DNA of 64,000 bases, from the NCBI RefSeq assembly GCF_033807715.1, contig NC_084587.1:25727017-25791016 (forward strand), written 5' to 3'. This stretch comes from Cololabis saira (taxonomy: Eukaryota; Chordata; Actinopteri; Beloniformes; Belonidae). The translations under genes and the position numbers were made by a program. Under the pieces are notes generated by a model that did not search any database, was not told where the DNA came from, and worked only from the letters and a program-made list of their open reading frames with translations. Shown in pieces: positions 11,440-40,665 of the stretch (the first letter of the stretch is position 1; every line of letters starts with the position of its first letter).

Positions 11440-14390
11440 TATATACATACACACACACATACACCTATACATATACGTATCCATTTACACACTCATATAT
11501 TCACACATTCATACATACATGCACACACACAGATACAGACACCCAACAAATTTCAATTACATAAGAAAATCCTGTCTAAAAAATAAAATAAGATTAGCTG
11601 TCCAGTCCTTTGTAGCTGGCCAAGAGTGTCTGTTTATACTTATTTTGAAATTGTTTTGAGTTAATGCACATTTCCATGTCCTCATCAAGTTTGTTCCACA
11701 ATTTTACACCACAAACAGATATGCACATACTTTTTAGAGTTGAATTGATGGTAAGCTGTTTAAAATTACGATTCCCTCTTAAATTGTATGTTCCCTCTCT
11801 ATGTAAGAGTAATAATAAAACGAATCATAAAATGACCCCGATATGTCAACAGACATTTAAAAATCATGTTCATTTCAAATACTTATGTCACTGACAACAG
11901 CACTCAAGCCAGGATATTCCAGTTTAAAAAGAGGAGTTGCAGCCCTCAACTGATGTTTATGTTGTCATTTTTTGTTTTGGCCTGAAGCTCCACCCTCCAC
12001 CTATCTCCCAATCACCAAGTCAGTATTGTTTCTGAAGCTCCACCCTCCACCTATCTCCCAATCACCAAGTCAGTATTGTTTCTGAAGCTCCACCCTCCAC
12101 CTATCTCCCAATCACCAAGTCAGTATTGTTTCGGCATCCGGGTTGCCAGCTCGGCTTTAATTATCGCAGCAGCCACTACGAACGTGTTGGATGAAAAACC
12201 TGGCAACCTCTGGTCGGGGGGAGGAGGGGGAGGGTACACGCCGCTCAACAATATTTTGAAAGTGACTGCAGTACCAGTTTTGGCCATTTCTTACAGACGG
12301 CTCCTTTAAGTGTAGATAGACCGTAAGAATGTTCATGTACAATTTAAACAGTAATTTGAATAGATACAGTTAAACTCACAAAGGTGTGCCCAATACAGGT
12401 TCCAGGCTCTGTACAACTACGCACCTCGCAACGAGGACGAGCTGGAGCTGAGGGAGGGAGACGTTGTTGATGTGATGGAGAAATGCGATGATGGCTGGTT
12501 TGTTGGTAAGATGGCAAAACATGTAAAGTGTCAACTTTAACCTATCGGGAGAATTGTTCAAAAACCCAAAACATGAAGGGCAGACGTGGTGGATGTAGTT
12601 GATCAGAACATCAAGAGAAGACTGGATGTTATGTCTTTCAGGAGGACAGTGGCAAAGCTCCTGATGGCAGAGAGATTGATCAAGAGAAATTAAAGAACGA
12701 GTGGGTTGAACAGAGTTTGAATCCAGATGAAATTCAGAGGGAATTTCTGCAATTTGTGAAGGTTCACAATCAAGTCTATCAACATTGTAGAATGTAACTT
12801 TACACATTAACTTAAGTGCTGCAATGAAGGAAAACTTCATTTATGTTTGTAGATTACGTGCTTCTGTATTTTTTTACGTCGTGCCCCATCATCTGCTTCA
12901 TGGCCATTACAGAGTATTATGAGCTGCATAATGAAATGGATTTGTCTGATTTCTTCACTTCTCAGTCATGATTTCTAAATACTTCTCACCATAACCATCA
13001 CAAAATGGTCAAAACTCCAAAACAAGCTGAATAAATGGGATTTTCATACAAAGAACATAACTCATTAACATCTAAAAGAATAAAAATGAGGTTTAAGTGC
13101 ACTAAACAGAAGCAGTCGAGCAGTAAATAATGCAGGCGTTCTGTTTTTCATTCAGTCAAGGAAATTTAGTTTTGGTGATGATTAAGTCACTTTTCAGGAT
13201 GATAATGCGTCCTGCCACAAAGCAAAGAGCATTTAAGCTTTTTTTCAGGGATGACAAAATTCAGTTTTTGGAAAATAGATTTCAGCACATTTGAAAATTG
13301 GTCAGATGAACTCTCGGTAGCCTCACGCACATCTTGATATGCACAAGATGAACCTTCCTGTCAGCGACTGGTGGTCACAGAGCCAGGGTTGTGTATGACA
13401 ATGTGTTATTGTTTTTTTCTCTTTTATCCTTTTTGCTTTATGGTGAGGAGACGTTCACTGAGGTTACTAAATGTTTTGAGGATTAGAAATCATATAGAAT
13501 TAAAAAGAACTTACCAGAGGAGATGCAGAAGTACTTATTGTTGGGGTTTTTTGTGGGGTTTTTTTGTTTGTTTTTTTATAACTGATTCAATACATTGTAA
13601 CATCATCCTCTATTTATAACTGTTAAATTAAAGTTTGTCATCATAACTGTGATATTTCCTTTTATTTTTCCAACAAAATGAAAAACGCGGAATGAACATT
13701 CAGTGATGATTCCAACGTTTTTGCCAGGGGTTGTCCTAATGTAAACCCTACTAGAGAAGTCTTTGGGAGTGAGTATCGGGGTGTTGGTTACAAGCTGAGT
13801 TTGTTAAACATGACATTATGTGCAGGTAAATGTATATTTCAGGGTATCTAAAGAGTTTATATTATGGTTAGTTACATATGAAAGAAACAAATAACGACCT
13901 ACCACCACTAGATGTCAGTGTTGTCCTATTTCATATTGAAAAGACCAAACGTCAGCTGAGCGCAGCTCCAGTGTAATATCCCCGATCTGTACAACTGTGT
14001 AAACCCCAAAAGACAAATGTGTTTATTTCCCTTTCAGTCCTGGAGCAATACTTGGGTGCTTTTACCCCCAGCTTTCATTTGCAAGATGGTATTATATAGG
14101 TTTTTTTTTTTTTTTGTGACCTGACAATAATTTACAATATTATTTAAATGTATATCTAATTTTATTTAAGAAAAACAAAAAGAAAGTTTTACTTAGACTT
14201 CACATGACTGCTTTTAAATGTGCCCTAAGTCTGTCTTGTTTAATTGTGACATGTACAGACAACTGCAACACTTGAATGTTCTAGGCCTGCTCCAGCTGAG
14301 TGACTCTCTCCCGGTTTCTGTGTTTCAGGGACCTCTAGAAGGAGCAAGCTGTTTGGAACCTTCCCAGGAAACTATGTGAAGCAGCTATAA
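6293..14390 (+). CDS. sorbs2: sorbs2 (sorbin and SH3 domain-containing 2, ArgBP2), 3' part of the gene
   Basis: Seven exons can be read: 6293-6487, 7385-8428, 9766-10236, 10650-10730, 11009-11046, 12399-12505 and 14329-14390. All splice phases agree, giving 665 codons plus stop if every exon is used, or 133 plus stop if the three central exons are skipped. The first exon holds the end of the second SH3 domain ([18 protein letters not shown]). The last two hold the third SH3 domain ([33 protein letters not shown] then stop). The wording around ALYNY and [10 protein letters not shown] fits SORBS2 better than SORBS1 from memory. SORBS proteins link actin, vinculin and signalling proteins at adhesions and Z-discs. 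The 5' part lies outside the window. The neighbour pdlim3 supports the call, since SORBS2 and PDLIM3 are adjacent on human 4q35. Confidence 0.88.
6520..7253. mobile_element. Non-autonomous hAT element carrying a palindromic insert
   Basis: Terminal repeats CAGGGGCGAAAATCCCG (from 6520) and its inverse (to 7253) are flanked by GTTTACAC (6512-6519) and GTATACAC (7254-7261), an 8-bp target duplication with one mismatch, as in hAT elements. Runs of G and C occupy the subterminal parts. No transposase ORF remains. It lies in the sorbs2 intron after the SH3 exon. Confidence 0.82.
6748..7079. repeat. Palindromic MITE nested in the hAT element
   Basis: The sequence begins with CACTGCAAAAA. Arms starting aatctcattacacttaaaac (6822 onward) are matched in reverse near 7055-7078, so most of it folds into one long hairpin with further nested inverse words (cccactggcagatttttcta). 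A second copy lies at 21836-22095. Confidence 0.75.
7385..8428 (+). CDS. sorbs2: sorbs2 large exon between SH3 domains 2 and 3
   Basis: A 348-codon open stretch in phase 0 begins after a pyrimidine tract and ATGGAG, and ends at CCACAG|gtagag. It encodes proline-rich, low-complexity protein with the words [20 protein letters not shown] and [18 protein letters not shown]1 has a comparable optional exon at this place with a similar TSEW segment (recalled). Such stretches could offer ligands for SH3 domains. The acceptor is weak; an alternative AG lies at 7334-7335. Optional inclusion is likely, as skipping keeps frame. Confidence 0.75.
8698..9451. mobile_element. Non-autonomous hAT element
   Basis: Inverted ends TAGGGCTGTTCGAT (8698-8711) and ATCGAACAGCCCTA (9438-9451, with a short spacer difference) are flanked by a perfect 8-bp duplication AAATCCAA at 8690-8697 and 9452-9459. 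Subterminal CGATTACGATT words repeat. A broken open stretch near 9088-9290 may be transposase relic but shows no clear domain. It lies in a sorbs2 intron. Confidence 0.88.
9766..10236 (+). CDS. sorbs2: sorbs2 proline/serine-rich optional exon
   Basis: A good acceptor (tctttactcccatag) and donor (CTGAAG|gtaaag) bound 157 codons, phase 0 at both ends. The peptide is almost entirely Pro, Ser and Thr with repeated PPP and SP words and ends RRSPKLK. No domain is present. It is probably a tissue-specific cassette; its continuation past the donor stops after a further 20 codons. Confidence 0.62.
10650..10730 (+). CDS. sorbs2: sorbs2 27-codon candidate cassette exon
   Basis: After the pyrimidine-rich tctttctgcctgttaagcag comes an open 81-base stretch, phase 0 at both ends, with donor CGAAGG|gtaggg. 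The peptide contains [16 protein letters not shown], a basic proline motif that looks like protein and fits in frame with the next exon. An earlier acceptor near 10568 would extend it in the same frame. The call rests on splice signals and peptide character only. Confidence 0.5.
11009..11046 (+). CDS. sorbs2: sorbs2 short linker exon
   Basis: Acceptor tctcctcag and donor GATCC|gtaagt bound 38 bases. They encode [13 protein letters not shown] with the last codon split; the QGGG(D/E)P just before the third SH3 domain matches the SORBS2 linker as I remember it. Confidence 0.8.
11325..11530. repeat. AT/AC microsatellite tract
   Basis: Mixed (AT)n and (AC)n runs with short interruptions, within the LINE-like fragment. 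Open frames over it are low complexity. Confidence 0.85.
11982..12131. repeat. Three perfect 50-bp tandem copies
   Basis: The unit beginning ctgaagctccaccctccacc and ending cagtattgttt occurs at 11982, 12032 and 12082 with no differences that I see, implying a recent expansion inside the composite repeat. Confidence 0.93.
12399..12505 (+). CDS. sorbs2: sorbs2 exon: first part of third SH3 domain
   Basis: Acceptor caatacag and donor GTTG|gtaag. The peptide runs [19 protein letters not shown] then [17 protein letters not shown], containing the ALYNY, acidic RT-loop and Trp of an SH3 ligand site. It completes the codon begun on the preceding exon. Confidence 0.94.
12506..14328. other. sorbs2 last intron
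   Basis: Begins gtaag and ends gtgtttcag. It holds AT-rich sequence with poly-T runs and no recognised exon or repeat family. Confidence 0.75.
14329..14390 (+). CDS. sorbs2: sorbs2 terminal coding exon
   Basis: After tgtttcag the exon encodes [19 protein letters not shown] and TAA. The GTFPGNYV word closes the SH3 fold and is the usual C-terminus of SORBS proteins. Confidence 0.95.
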
Positions 14391-14505
14391 TGATGATTCC
14401 AGAGTCCCTGTGGCCCCGCCCCTTTCTGCGACACGTCCATCGCCGTCAGCACAGCACCCGCAGCACATCAACAGAGACCCGCAGCACACCGGCGCGCGCG
14501 TGTGT

Positions 14506-14537
<32 letters not shown>

Positions 14538-16480
14538 CTGCACATACGTGTGGCTGGAAAACTTCCAGACAGAACCTTTTAGCTCTAACTAGCCATCTTT
14601 AATGGAGGACTTCTATAAGATAATGCTGTTTTTTTTTTAATCTTATCTTTTTACCTTTATTTTTCTATCACGGAGAACCCAAATCTCGTGCTCCAGTCAG
14701 TGACCTTTAACGTTGACGGAGGAAGGATATCGAAGGAACACAGTGATGCTTTCGTTTCTGTTTCAGCTGTTTAACAGCAGTACGATCACCAAGATCATGT
14801 CTGTTTTGATTTCTTCGCAGTCACAAAATTCATTTTACGGTAAATATCAGTGTTCAATCTTAAAGATCCCCAAAGGTGTTTAATGCAGAGTGTTAGTTTT
14901 AACAGCAGTATTGTGTCAGTTGTCTGAGCTGTGTTTTGGGATTCTTAGCCTGCATTTTACATCATCATGCCACTTCAAACTTTAATTTCCACACGTATCA
15001 ATATTATGTTATCAAGGGTTCTCATTGGTTGGTTTGAATTTTGAAACATAATTGATCACATTCGGTTACTTTTAATATATAGCACCTCGGTTAACAGAGA
15101 AATCCCACTGTGTAAACGGTGTCCAAGTGTAAGATTAGCTGACAGGTATTTTGAGCTCTTATTTTTGCTTCTCTTCCAATCACTTTCAAATCAGGATTGA
15201 TGCACTTTAAAAAAAACAAACAAACAAAACAAAAATAACCTGAACACAAGCTTATGCTCATCTGTTCATCAGACTGGACCCACTGCAGGTTACTCCGATT
15301 GTGGGGCTTCAGGGGACGTAGTCGTGCAGAAAGTGTATGCAGAAGGTTAGGTATTATATTTATTAGAGGACGAAGTATTGATCAAGACGTGTTGTAAGAT
15401 GATTTTAGAAAGAATGAACACCATGTTACTTTTTTTTTTTTTAAACATTGTAACAGTACCTAACCTGCAATTGAAGGATTGTTCTTGTCATGTGTCGTTA
15501 TGTTCTAAGAGAGACAAATAACCTGGTAGCTTTCATGAGATCAGGTGACCCGTCCTTTAATGTTGACTATGAGTAAGATTCAGGACGCAGACGTGACTGC
15601 GGTTTTTCCACGAGACTGATGGCATCTTTTGACCCTGCTGTCAGGGCGCGTGGGTAGTGCATCACTGTTCATGTGTATTATTTGAAATAATTGGCGTTTT
15701 TCCATTTAAGTTTGTCACATTAAGGAAATGCACGATGTGTTTTCTTTTCTTGTTGTTTTCTTGTTTTTCTGTTCCAAAAAAAAAATGGACACTGTTGACA
15801 AGTTATTGTTGAAGCACCTTAAGATATGTTATCATTCACTGTCCCTCACATCACTCCTCGTCATTTACTTCGTCAGCTGCTGTGAGAACACTTTCTGTCC
15901 GCGTGTGTGTTGGTATGAGTGTGTGTGTGTGACTGGGGTGTTTTTGTAAGCCTTTTGTATGAGAGCTGTAAAATGGCCAACATCCACTTGCTTTATAAAC
16001 TCAGCTTTTTCTCACCCACCATCACATCTGGTTTCCTCTCTTTCTTCACATTTCATCCTTGGTGCTTATTATTTATCCATCCAGTCAAACAGATGTTTCT
16101 GTAGGCTAAGTAGAGCTGGTGATTGCTGCCTTACATTCAGTTAACTAATTTTATAGCCATGTACATGTAAACCTCTTCTGTGATGCAAAAATAATCATTT
16201 ATGCATATGTAGTGTAGAAAAACCACATGAGAAGTGATAGTTTGCAGAGAACACGAACTCTTCAGTGTTGAAACAGTAGGCCTCTTGTCTGCCTTTTGAG
16301 ATGACTTAGTTTCAGACTGAAGATGTGAATTTTACCCCTGATATGTTTCTACATGTAATAAAAATGTTAATCTCATGATAATCTCAAACTCAACATCTAT
16401 TCTTGGATTTAAGGTATTTCTACAATATTGTAGCATTTGTTGGATGATTTTATGAGGCTGTATTGCTAATAAAACCCAGC
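14391..16480 (+). other. sorbs2: Probable sorbs2 3' UTR
   Basis: No coding sequence follows the stop. A (GT)n tract lies at about 14493-14537. AATAAA signals stand at 16357-16362 and near 16466, so a transcript end near 16.4-16.5 kb is plausible; the actual end is not visible. Confidence 0.45.
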
Positions 16481-16900
16481 TGACAATGATTGAACAGCAA
16501 ACCTGATTTAAAGCTAGTCTGTAGATGTTCAAACCAAGCACAATGGGGATATGATACAAATATGATATTTTGCAATTCATGGACTGGAAACTCAAAGAAA
16601 ATGGCATACTGACAAGGCCAGCACCACCTTCATCTTCTGAAATATGCATGGACTTGTACATTTCTTTTCTACAGCAAATGGATTTTTTTATTCATTTATT
16701 TACAATGTATTTCCCCACAAGCCCTCTTCCAGCGTACAGAAGCTGCTTAGTGGTGCTTGACATCAGAAGCAGATGCTGCCACAGTTACATCACCCGCTGG
16801 TTCTTCAGTGTTGTTCAAAACACTAGTTCACCCATTTGTCATCATCATCTTAGTGAAGGAGGAAGTTGCCTTGTTTTAACTGAAACCTGACTGAGCCAAG

Positions 16901-16904
<4 letters not shown>

Positions 16905-16968
<64 letters not shown>
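16905..16968. repeat. (TA)n microsatellite
   Basis: About 27 uninterrupted TA units, then a short broken tail. Confidence 0.95.
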
Positions 16969-16972
<4 letters not shown>

Positions 16973-17078
16973 GATGCTATTGTCCCAGTATGGAGACATT
17001 TTTTTTACTGGTTTACTTTTAATGGTCTTAGGGGTTTTCGAGACAACCTTTGTATCAGTGGATCTAGATGGGCTGGTT

Positions 17079-17226
17079 TAATAATAGATGATGGGCGGGT
17101 TTATTAGATGATGGGCGGGTTTAATAGATTATTGGCGGGTTTATTAGATGATGGGAGGGTTTAATAGATTATTGGCGGGTTTATTAGATGATGGGCGGGT
17201 TTAGGAGATGATGGGCGGGTTTAGGG
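17079..17226. repeat. 20-bp minisatellite
   Basis: Seven or so copies of a unit like ttattagatgatgggcgggt, of two alternating variants (agatgatgggcgggt and agattattggcgggt). It lies between sorbs2 and pdlim3. Confidence 0.9.
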
Positions 17227-18186
17227 TCATTGAGGATCAGTGAGTTTAAATTTCTTTACCACTGGCTTTCAGTATTTTATGTTTTCCATTCTCTTTGGCG
17301 CTCAGCTGCCAGCAAATGTTATTCTACTGACACTTAAAAACAGGTCACGCAGGTCATCTTATGAAAAATCACAGTGTAGTATATTGTGCATCTGGCCCGG
17401 ACAGCTACATCCATTTCTCTCATCTACACGGGTGTCTATAAAATGGCATGCTGAGGCTTGGCATGCCCCCTAGAAATCAAAGTCAAATCCAGATAACCAG
17501 AATCTTTACGCCGAGAAGGAAAACACCTCTCCTGCCAAGACATCACTGTTGCATAAAGTTTCAGGTGCAGCACTTATTCAAACTATCCACTGCTTAATCT
17601 GACTTTACATCAAGAATAAGTTCAGAGTTTTTAAATGATGTTAATGCTTTAAGAAATGACTGAAGCAAGGTTTGGTCCCTGCTGATAACAGCTTACATGG
17701 CATACATAGCTGTTTTATAAATAGCATAATGTTTAAAGATATTTCCTATAACTGTGACGGTGTTTTTGGTGCCAGAATAAACTGACAATTGTTAGACAGG
17801 GATAAAAAAAAAGAATACTGGAACTGGTCAATGTAAGCAAACTGCTGCTACTGTTATAGTTGATGATGCTGTCCAGAGAGAGAGAGAGAGAGAGAGCTGT
17901 GCTTCTCTTATTCAAACTGTTATGGTAACACTAATACAAACCATGAATCTGATACACACTGAAGTACTTCACTTGGAAAGGATTTTTTTAGACTCTCTAC
18001 AGACGCTGGTTCTTATTAATGCTACTTTGTTTCATGTAGATGATGACAGCATGCCCTGCTCAGCGTGAATGCCGGCGGTGCCTCACAGATTAGGACGGTT
18101 TACTCTCAGATGAGTAAAATAAAGCTGGATTGTTATCCAAAGCTCAGGGGTGAGAAGCATGGGTCCCATCCAGATCAATAGTGGCT
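17227..18186. other. Intergenic stretch before pdlim3
   Basis: No gene is seen. A short (AG)n run stands at about 17876-17896. The (GA/CT) tract at 18294-18306 lies closer to pdlim3 and may belong to its promoter or 5' UTR. Confidence 0.5.
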
Positions 18187-18247
18187 GGAATGTGCCTGGG
18201 AGACCTCCAGGGACTCGGAGAGGAGCTTTCCTCCAAACCAAATAAGG
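18187..18247 (+). promoter_or_regulatory. Candidate muscle regulatory module: M-CAT and CArG box
   Basis: GGAATG (18187-18192, the reverse of CATTCC, the TEAD M-CAT core) and CCAAATAAGG (18238-18247, a perfect CC(A/T)6GG SRF site) stand 46 bases apart, about 410 bases upstream of the pdlim3 ATG. PDLIM3 is a striated and smooth muscle protein, and such genes are often driven by SRF and TEAD. Binding here is inference. An E-box CAGCTG also lies at 18631-18636 in the presumed 5' UTR. Confidence 0.5.
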
Positions 18248-18655
18248 AGAGGAGCAGCGGGCCGAGGCCGGCCAGACCTCGAGCTGTCCTTACACTCTCT
18301 CTCTCTTTACAACAAGTACTCCCTGACTGAGAGTCTTACAAATGTCACTTCATTTAGAGGGGAGATAGAGTAAATAGAAAAGCAATAAGCCAAGCTCTCA
18401 ACAGAAATAAGTGAGCGTGTTGCTGCTGGTTTAGATGAGGAGTGTGTTTCCAAAATCGGACCAATGACCTCACTGCTGGGGTGGGCTCTGTCAATTCCCC
18501 TCCTTCTGCACACACAACCCCCAACCACCCCCACCCCCCCTGCATGGTTCAAAATCTCCATCACTTTGATATTCCTCTGCTGTTTAACTGTGATCCCAGC
18601 AGTGTGCAGTTCACTGTGCTGTTGCCACAGCAGCTGGGAGATCTAAAGGGCCATC

Positions 18656-37585
<18,930 letters not shown>

Positions 37586-38039
37586 ATTCCCCTCCTATAG
37601 GCACAGACACATGCACTTTGGCAAACCAAAGCTCCTTACTTTGTGTTTTTGAGTATTGATCTGTAATATGTGGTTTGTGCAAAATATTATGGTACATGCC
37701 AGTTTGATGGTTTAACCTGTAGCTCACATTTCACAGCTGATATTTGAACTGTTTTGCTGTTTAAAGAGTCCTATGTGGCAACAAAACATTGTGAGACCTG
37801 CCATAATTTGATATTTTTCCAATAAAGACTTTGGCTCATATTGTTTCTCTTTTCATAATTATCTCTTTGCAGACTCAAATATCTAATGCAGATTCAAGCT
37901 ACGGTAATAATGGCAAATGTAATGTGTTCATATCCATTAATTTATTGTTTTGTTTCAAGTTTACATTTTCACATCTGACAGTATTTTGATATAGATGCCT
38001 TGCTCAATTTGAGATTTTTTTTTAGATTATTTATATGTA

Positions 38040-38490
38040 CTTTTGCTTGTCCAAAGTACCAACCCCATTTTCAAACATCTTGGGACATTGTGTGAGACAT
38101 AAATATAGAGTTAAGTTATTCGCAAATCCTTTTTTAATCTATGCTCAATTATATACACTATGAAGACAACACATTTATTATTCACAATTATATACTTTGT
38201 TTTCTCATCAAATAGTCACTCATTTTGAATTAAATGCCTGAAACACATTTCAAGAAAGCTTGGACAGGGGGTGAACAGGTTAATTAGAGTGATTGTCAGG
38301 ATTGGGTATAAAAGGAACATCCCCAAAAGGCTCATTCATGAGCAAGGATGGGAATTGCATGTCAAGTTTCTTGACATGCAATTGTAAGGAATTTAGGGAT
38401 TTCATCACCTCTAGTCCATAACATCACCAAATCATAAAACAAATCTGGAGAAATTTCTACATATAGGTAAGAAAACCAAGATTAAAGTCC
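38040..38490. repeat. DNA transposon-like interspersed repeat remnant
   Basis: Contains aaacatcttgggacattgtg, ttcaagaaagcttggacagg and tctggagaaatttctacata, words I recognise from a widespread vertebrate DNA-transposon repeat. No ORF survives. Family not fixed. Confidence 0.5.
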
Positions 38491-38699
38491 CGTGACTTTC
38501 AATCTGGACCCCCGGAGGGGGTCCAATAAATCTTTTGTTATTATTTATTTATTCTTTTTTTGTTATTGAATCAACCTAATTTGCAGTTCTTTTACACCCC
38601 TTCCATACATTAGTATTCAGCTTGTGTAAATATTATCCTCAAGTCTGTTTCCATTATCATCTCAAGGGACAGTATACCAGAATCTGAGTATGTATGTAT

Positions 38700-38775
38700 A
38701 AGCGTCAAGGTAAGGTAGACTTTATTCATCCCCAAGGGGAAATTCATTTGTCACAGCAGCACGACACAGAACAGA
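38700..38775. repeat. LINE/SINE 3'-end-like fragment
   Basis: The words agactttattcatccccaag and gggaaattcatttgtcacag are typical of a common fish retroposon 3' end. The fragment is short. Confidence 0.5.
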
Positions 38776-39274
38776 AATAAACAGGACAGAGGAATAATAA
38801 TTACATTACATAAAAAACATAGAAAGACTGCATTCTGCTTGCTGGATAAAAAAAACATAAAAAAAAAACACTTGGTAAAAAAAGAGATTTTCTTTTGGTC
38901 TTGATCTGCGTATCAATTAACAATGGATACTTTGTCAAAGGACCATTTAGGAGTTGCAGATATTAATGGTTTCTGGTTCCAGAAGTCCAAGACAATGGGG
39001 GGACAAAACCCTCAGGAAGGCAATGTTTGGGCATAGTGTCACGCCTGATCTGCCCACCTTTCAGCAGAGACGGGTCGAGCTGGCAGACAGGTCATGGAGC
39101 TCATCGACACGTTTGTAAGTTGTAACAGCCAGAAGAAATTCAGTTTTGGACAACAACACTCACAGAGCCACCTCTGACATAGGTTCAGAAGGAGGCTCAC
39201 TCAGGACCTGTCTTGGGAGACACAACTTCCTGGCACCATGCAGGAACTGAAGAAACCATCCCAGCAGTGCCCAT

Positions 39275-39830
39275 ATGTTCTCTGCAAGGAAACTGCCCTC
39301 ACATATCACAGGGTTTCACAGACTGAGGGCCCCAAGCCAACTATGGGCTGCCACCTCCTTTCATTTGCCACACCCTAAGCTGAAGCTGGCCTGGAGATGG
39401 GTGCCATACCTCCCCCCACAACTGGGACAAGAGGTCCACCCTCTCAGGGTGCTGGCAGGGCTCTGCCACAAGGACGCTGCAGAATGTGGGGAACCAAAAT
39501 CTTGTCGGGCAACTGGGAGCCACCAGGAGAACCCTGTAGCTCCAGGCCTGCATTCTGTGCAGCATGAGTAGTATCAGAGGCGCAGGAAGAAACACAGAAT
39601 AGCCCATCTGGCTGGGGATTACGATGGCAGTGTGCACTCATCCCTGTCAGGGAATACCAGAGAGGACAGCCACTTGAATTCTCAGAGGCAAATAGGTCCC
39701 CCTGGGCCTCCCCAAAATGTCCCCATACCATTCACAACACTTGCTCAGGGGGCAGTGTCCAGTGTGACAGGCAGTCCACCACAGAATTTTATCCTGACTG
39801 GCAACTATATCTCTCCCTAAGAGAGAAGGC
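39275..39830 (-). mobile_element. DIRS-like retrotransposon remnant
   Basis: Minus-strand frames carry DIRS1-type polyprotein words: FGEAQGDLFASENSSGCPLW (39731 frame), then LLVAPSCPTRFWF and DLLSQLWGEVWHPSPGQLQL (39637 frame). In DIRS elements the region with DLFAS follows the RT/RNase H part and precedes the tyrosine recombinase. Two frames and internal stops show decay. The outer limits are not clear. Confidence 0.68.
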
Positions 39831-40339
39831 AAAGGTAGGCCTAGTCCCACAGCAGCTGTGTCTGCCTCAGTGAGGGCAGGGACCTTGATGCGGCCCCAGG
39901 TGAGTTGTCACTCCCAAACAGGAGGTGAGCAACCACCAATTAGAACCTTTAGCGACTTACCTCTGGAGTGGCTGTCCGGCCCATACAGCCAAGCGTGCAT
40001 CCATGTGAGCTGACATGGATGCAATTGGCAACACAATGAGACCACAGCAAACAAATCAGCTGAGCAATGTGACCATGTGCTGCTCCCAGCTTGAATCAAA
40101 CATGAAAAAGTGAAGACAGGTAGAATCACCTGTCATCCACGGACTTGGAGGGCTGCAATTGCACTCCAACCATTTTGTCAAAGGTAGGATGACAAACAAT
40201 TCCAAACACTACCATACTTGTTCATCCATCCAATAATTCATATTGCAAATATTCCATTCATGTAAAGTATTTCAATTTATTCTCCCATGCACACCATAAT
40301 GAATCCATAGAACAGCTCTTTTCACTTATTATGGCCGAT

Positions 40340-40665
40340 AAGATTGGACTAAAGGACGAGTTATGGTTCTACGTCAAAACGACGGCGTGCCTACGACGGT
40401 GTGCCTACGACGCCGTACCTACGACGCCGTACCTACGACGCCGTACCTAAGACGCCGTACCTACGACGCCGTGCCTACGACGCCGTACCTACGACGCCGT
40501 GCCTACGACGCCGTACCTACGACGCCGTACCTACGACGCCGTGCCTACAACGCCGTACCTACGACGCCGTGCCTACAACGCCGTACCTACGACGCCGTGC
40601 CTACGACGCCGTGCCTACGACGCCGTGCCTACGACGCCGTGCCACGACGCCGTACCTACTGCTTG
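40340..40665. repeat. 14-bp GC-rich minisatellite in a MITE-like context
   Basis: About 19 copies of cctacgacgccgta and a one-base variant (cctacgacgccgtg) follow ggacgagttatggttctacg. All three frames are open, producing long Arg/Pro/Thr/Tyr frames that are artefacts. The lead-in resembles the tttatggttccgcgttac repeat at 35240. Confidence 0.9.

Larger units (their letters stand above)
11138..12310. mobile_element. Composite repeat: inverted-repeat element holding a LINE 3' fragment
   Basis: Ends CTTAAAGGAGC (near 11136) and GCTCCTTTAAG (near 12300) are inverse, flanked by TGTA. Inside stands a (TTGAT)n run at about 11152-11176, then about 750 bases resembling a common fish LINE 3' end (caaacatgcaggtac, then tgcacatactttttagagtt), interrupted by AC/AT microsatellite DNA. 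The order suggests a LINE fragment inserted into an older element. It lies in the intron before the third SH3 domain. Confidence 0.55.
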
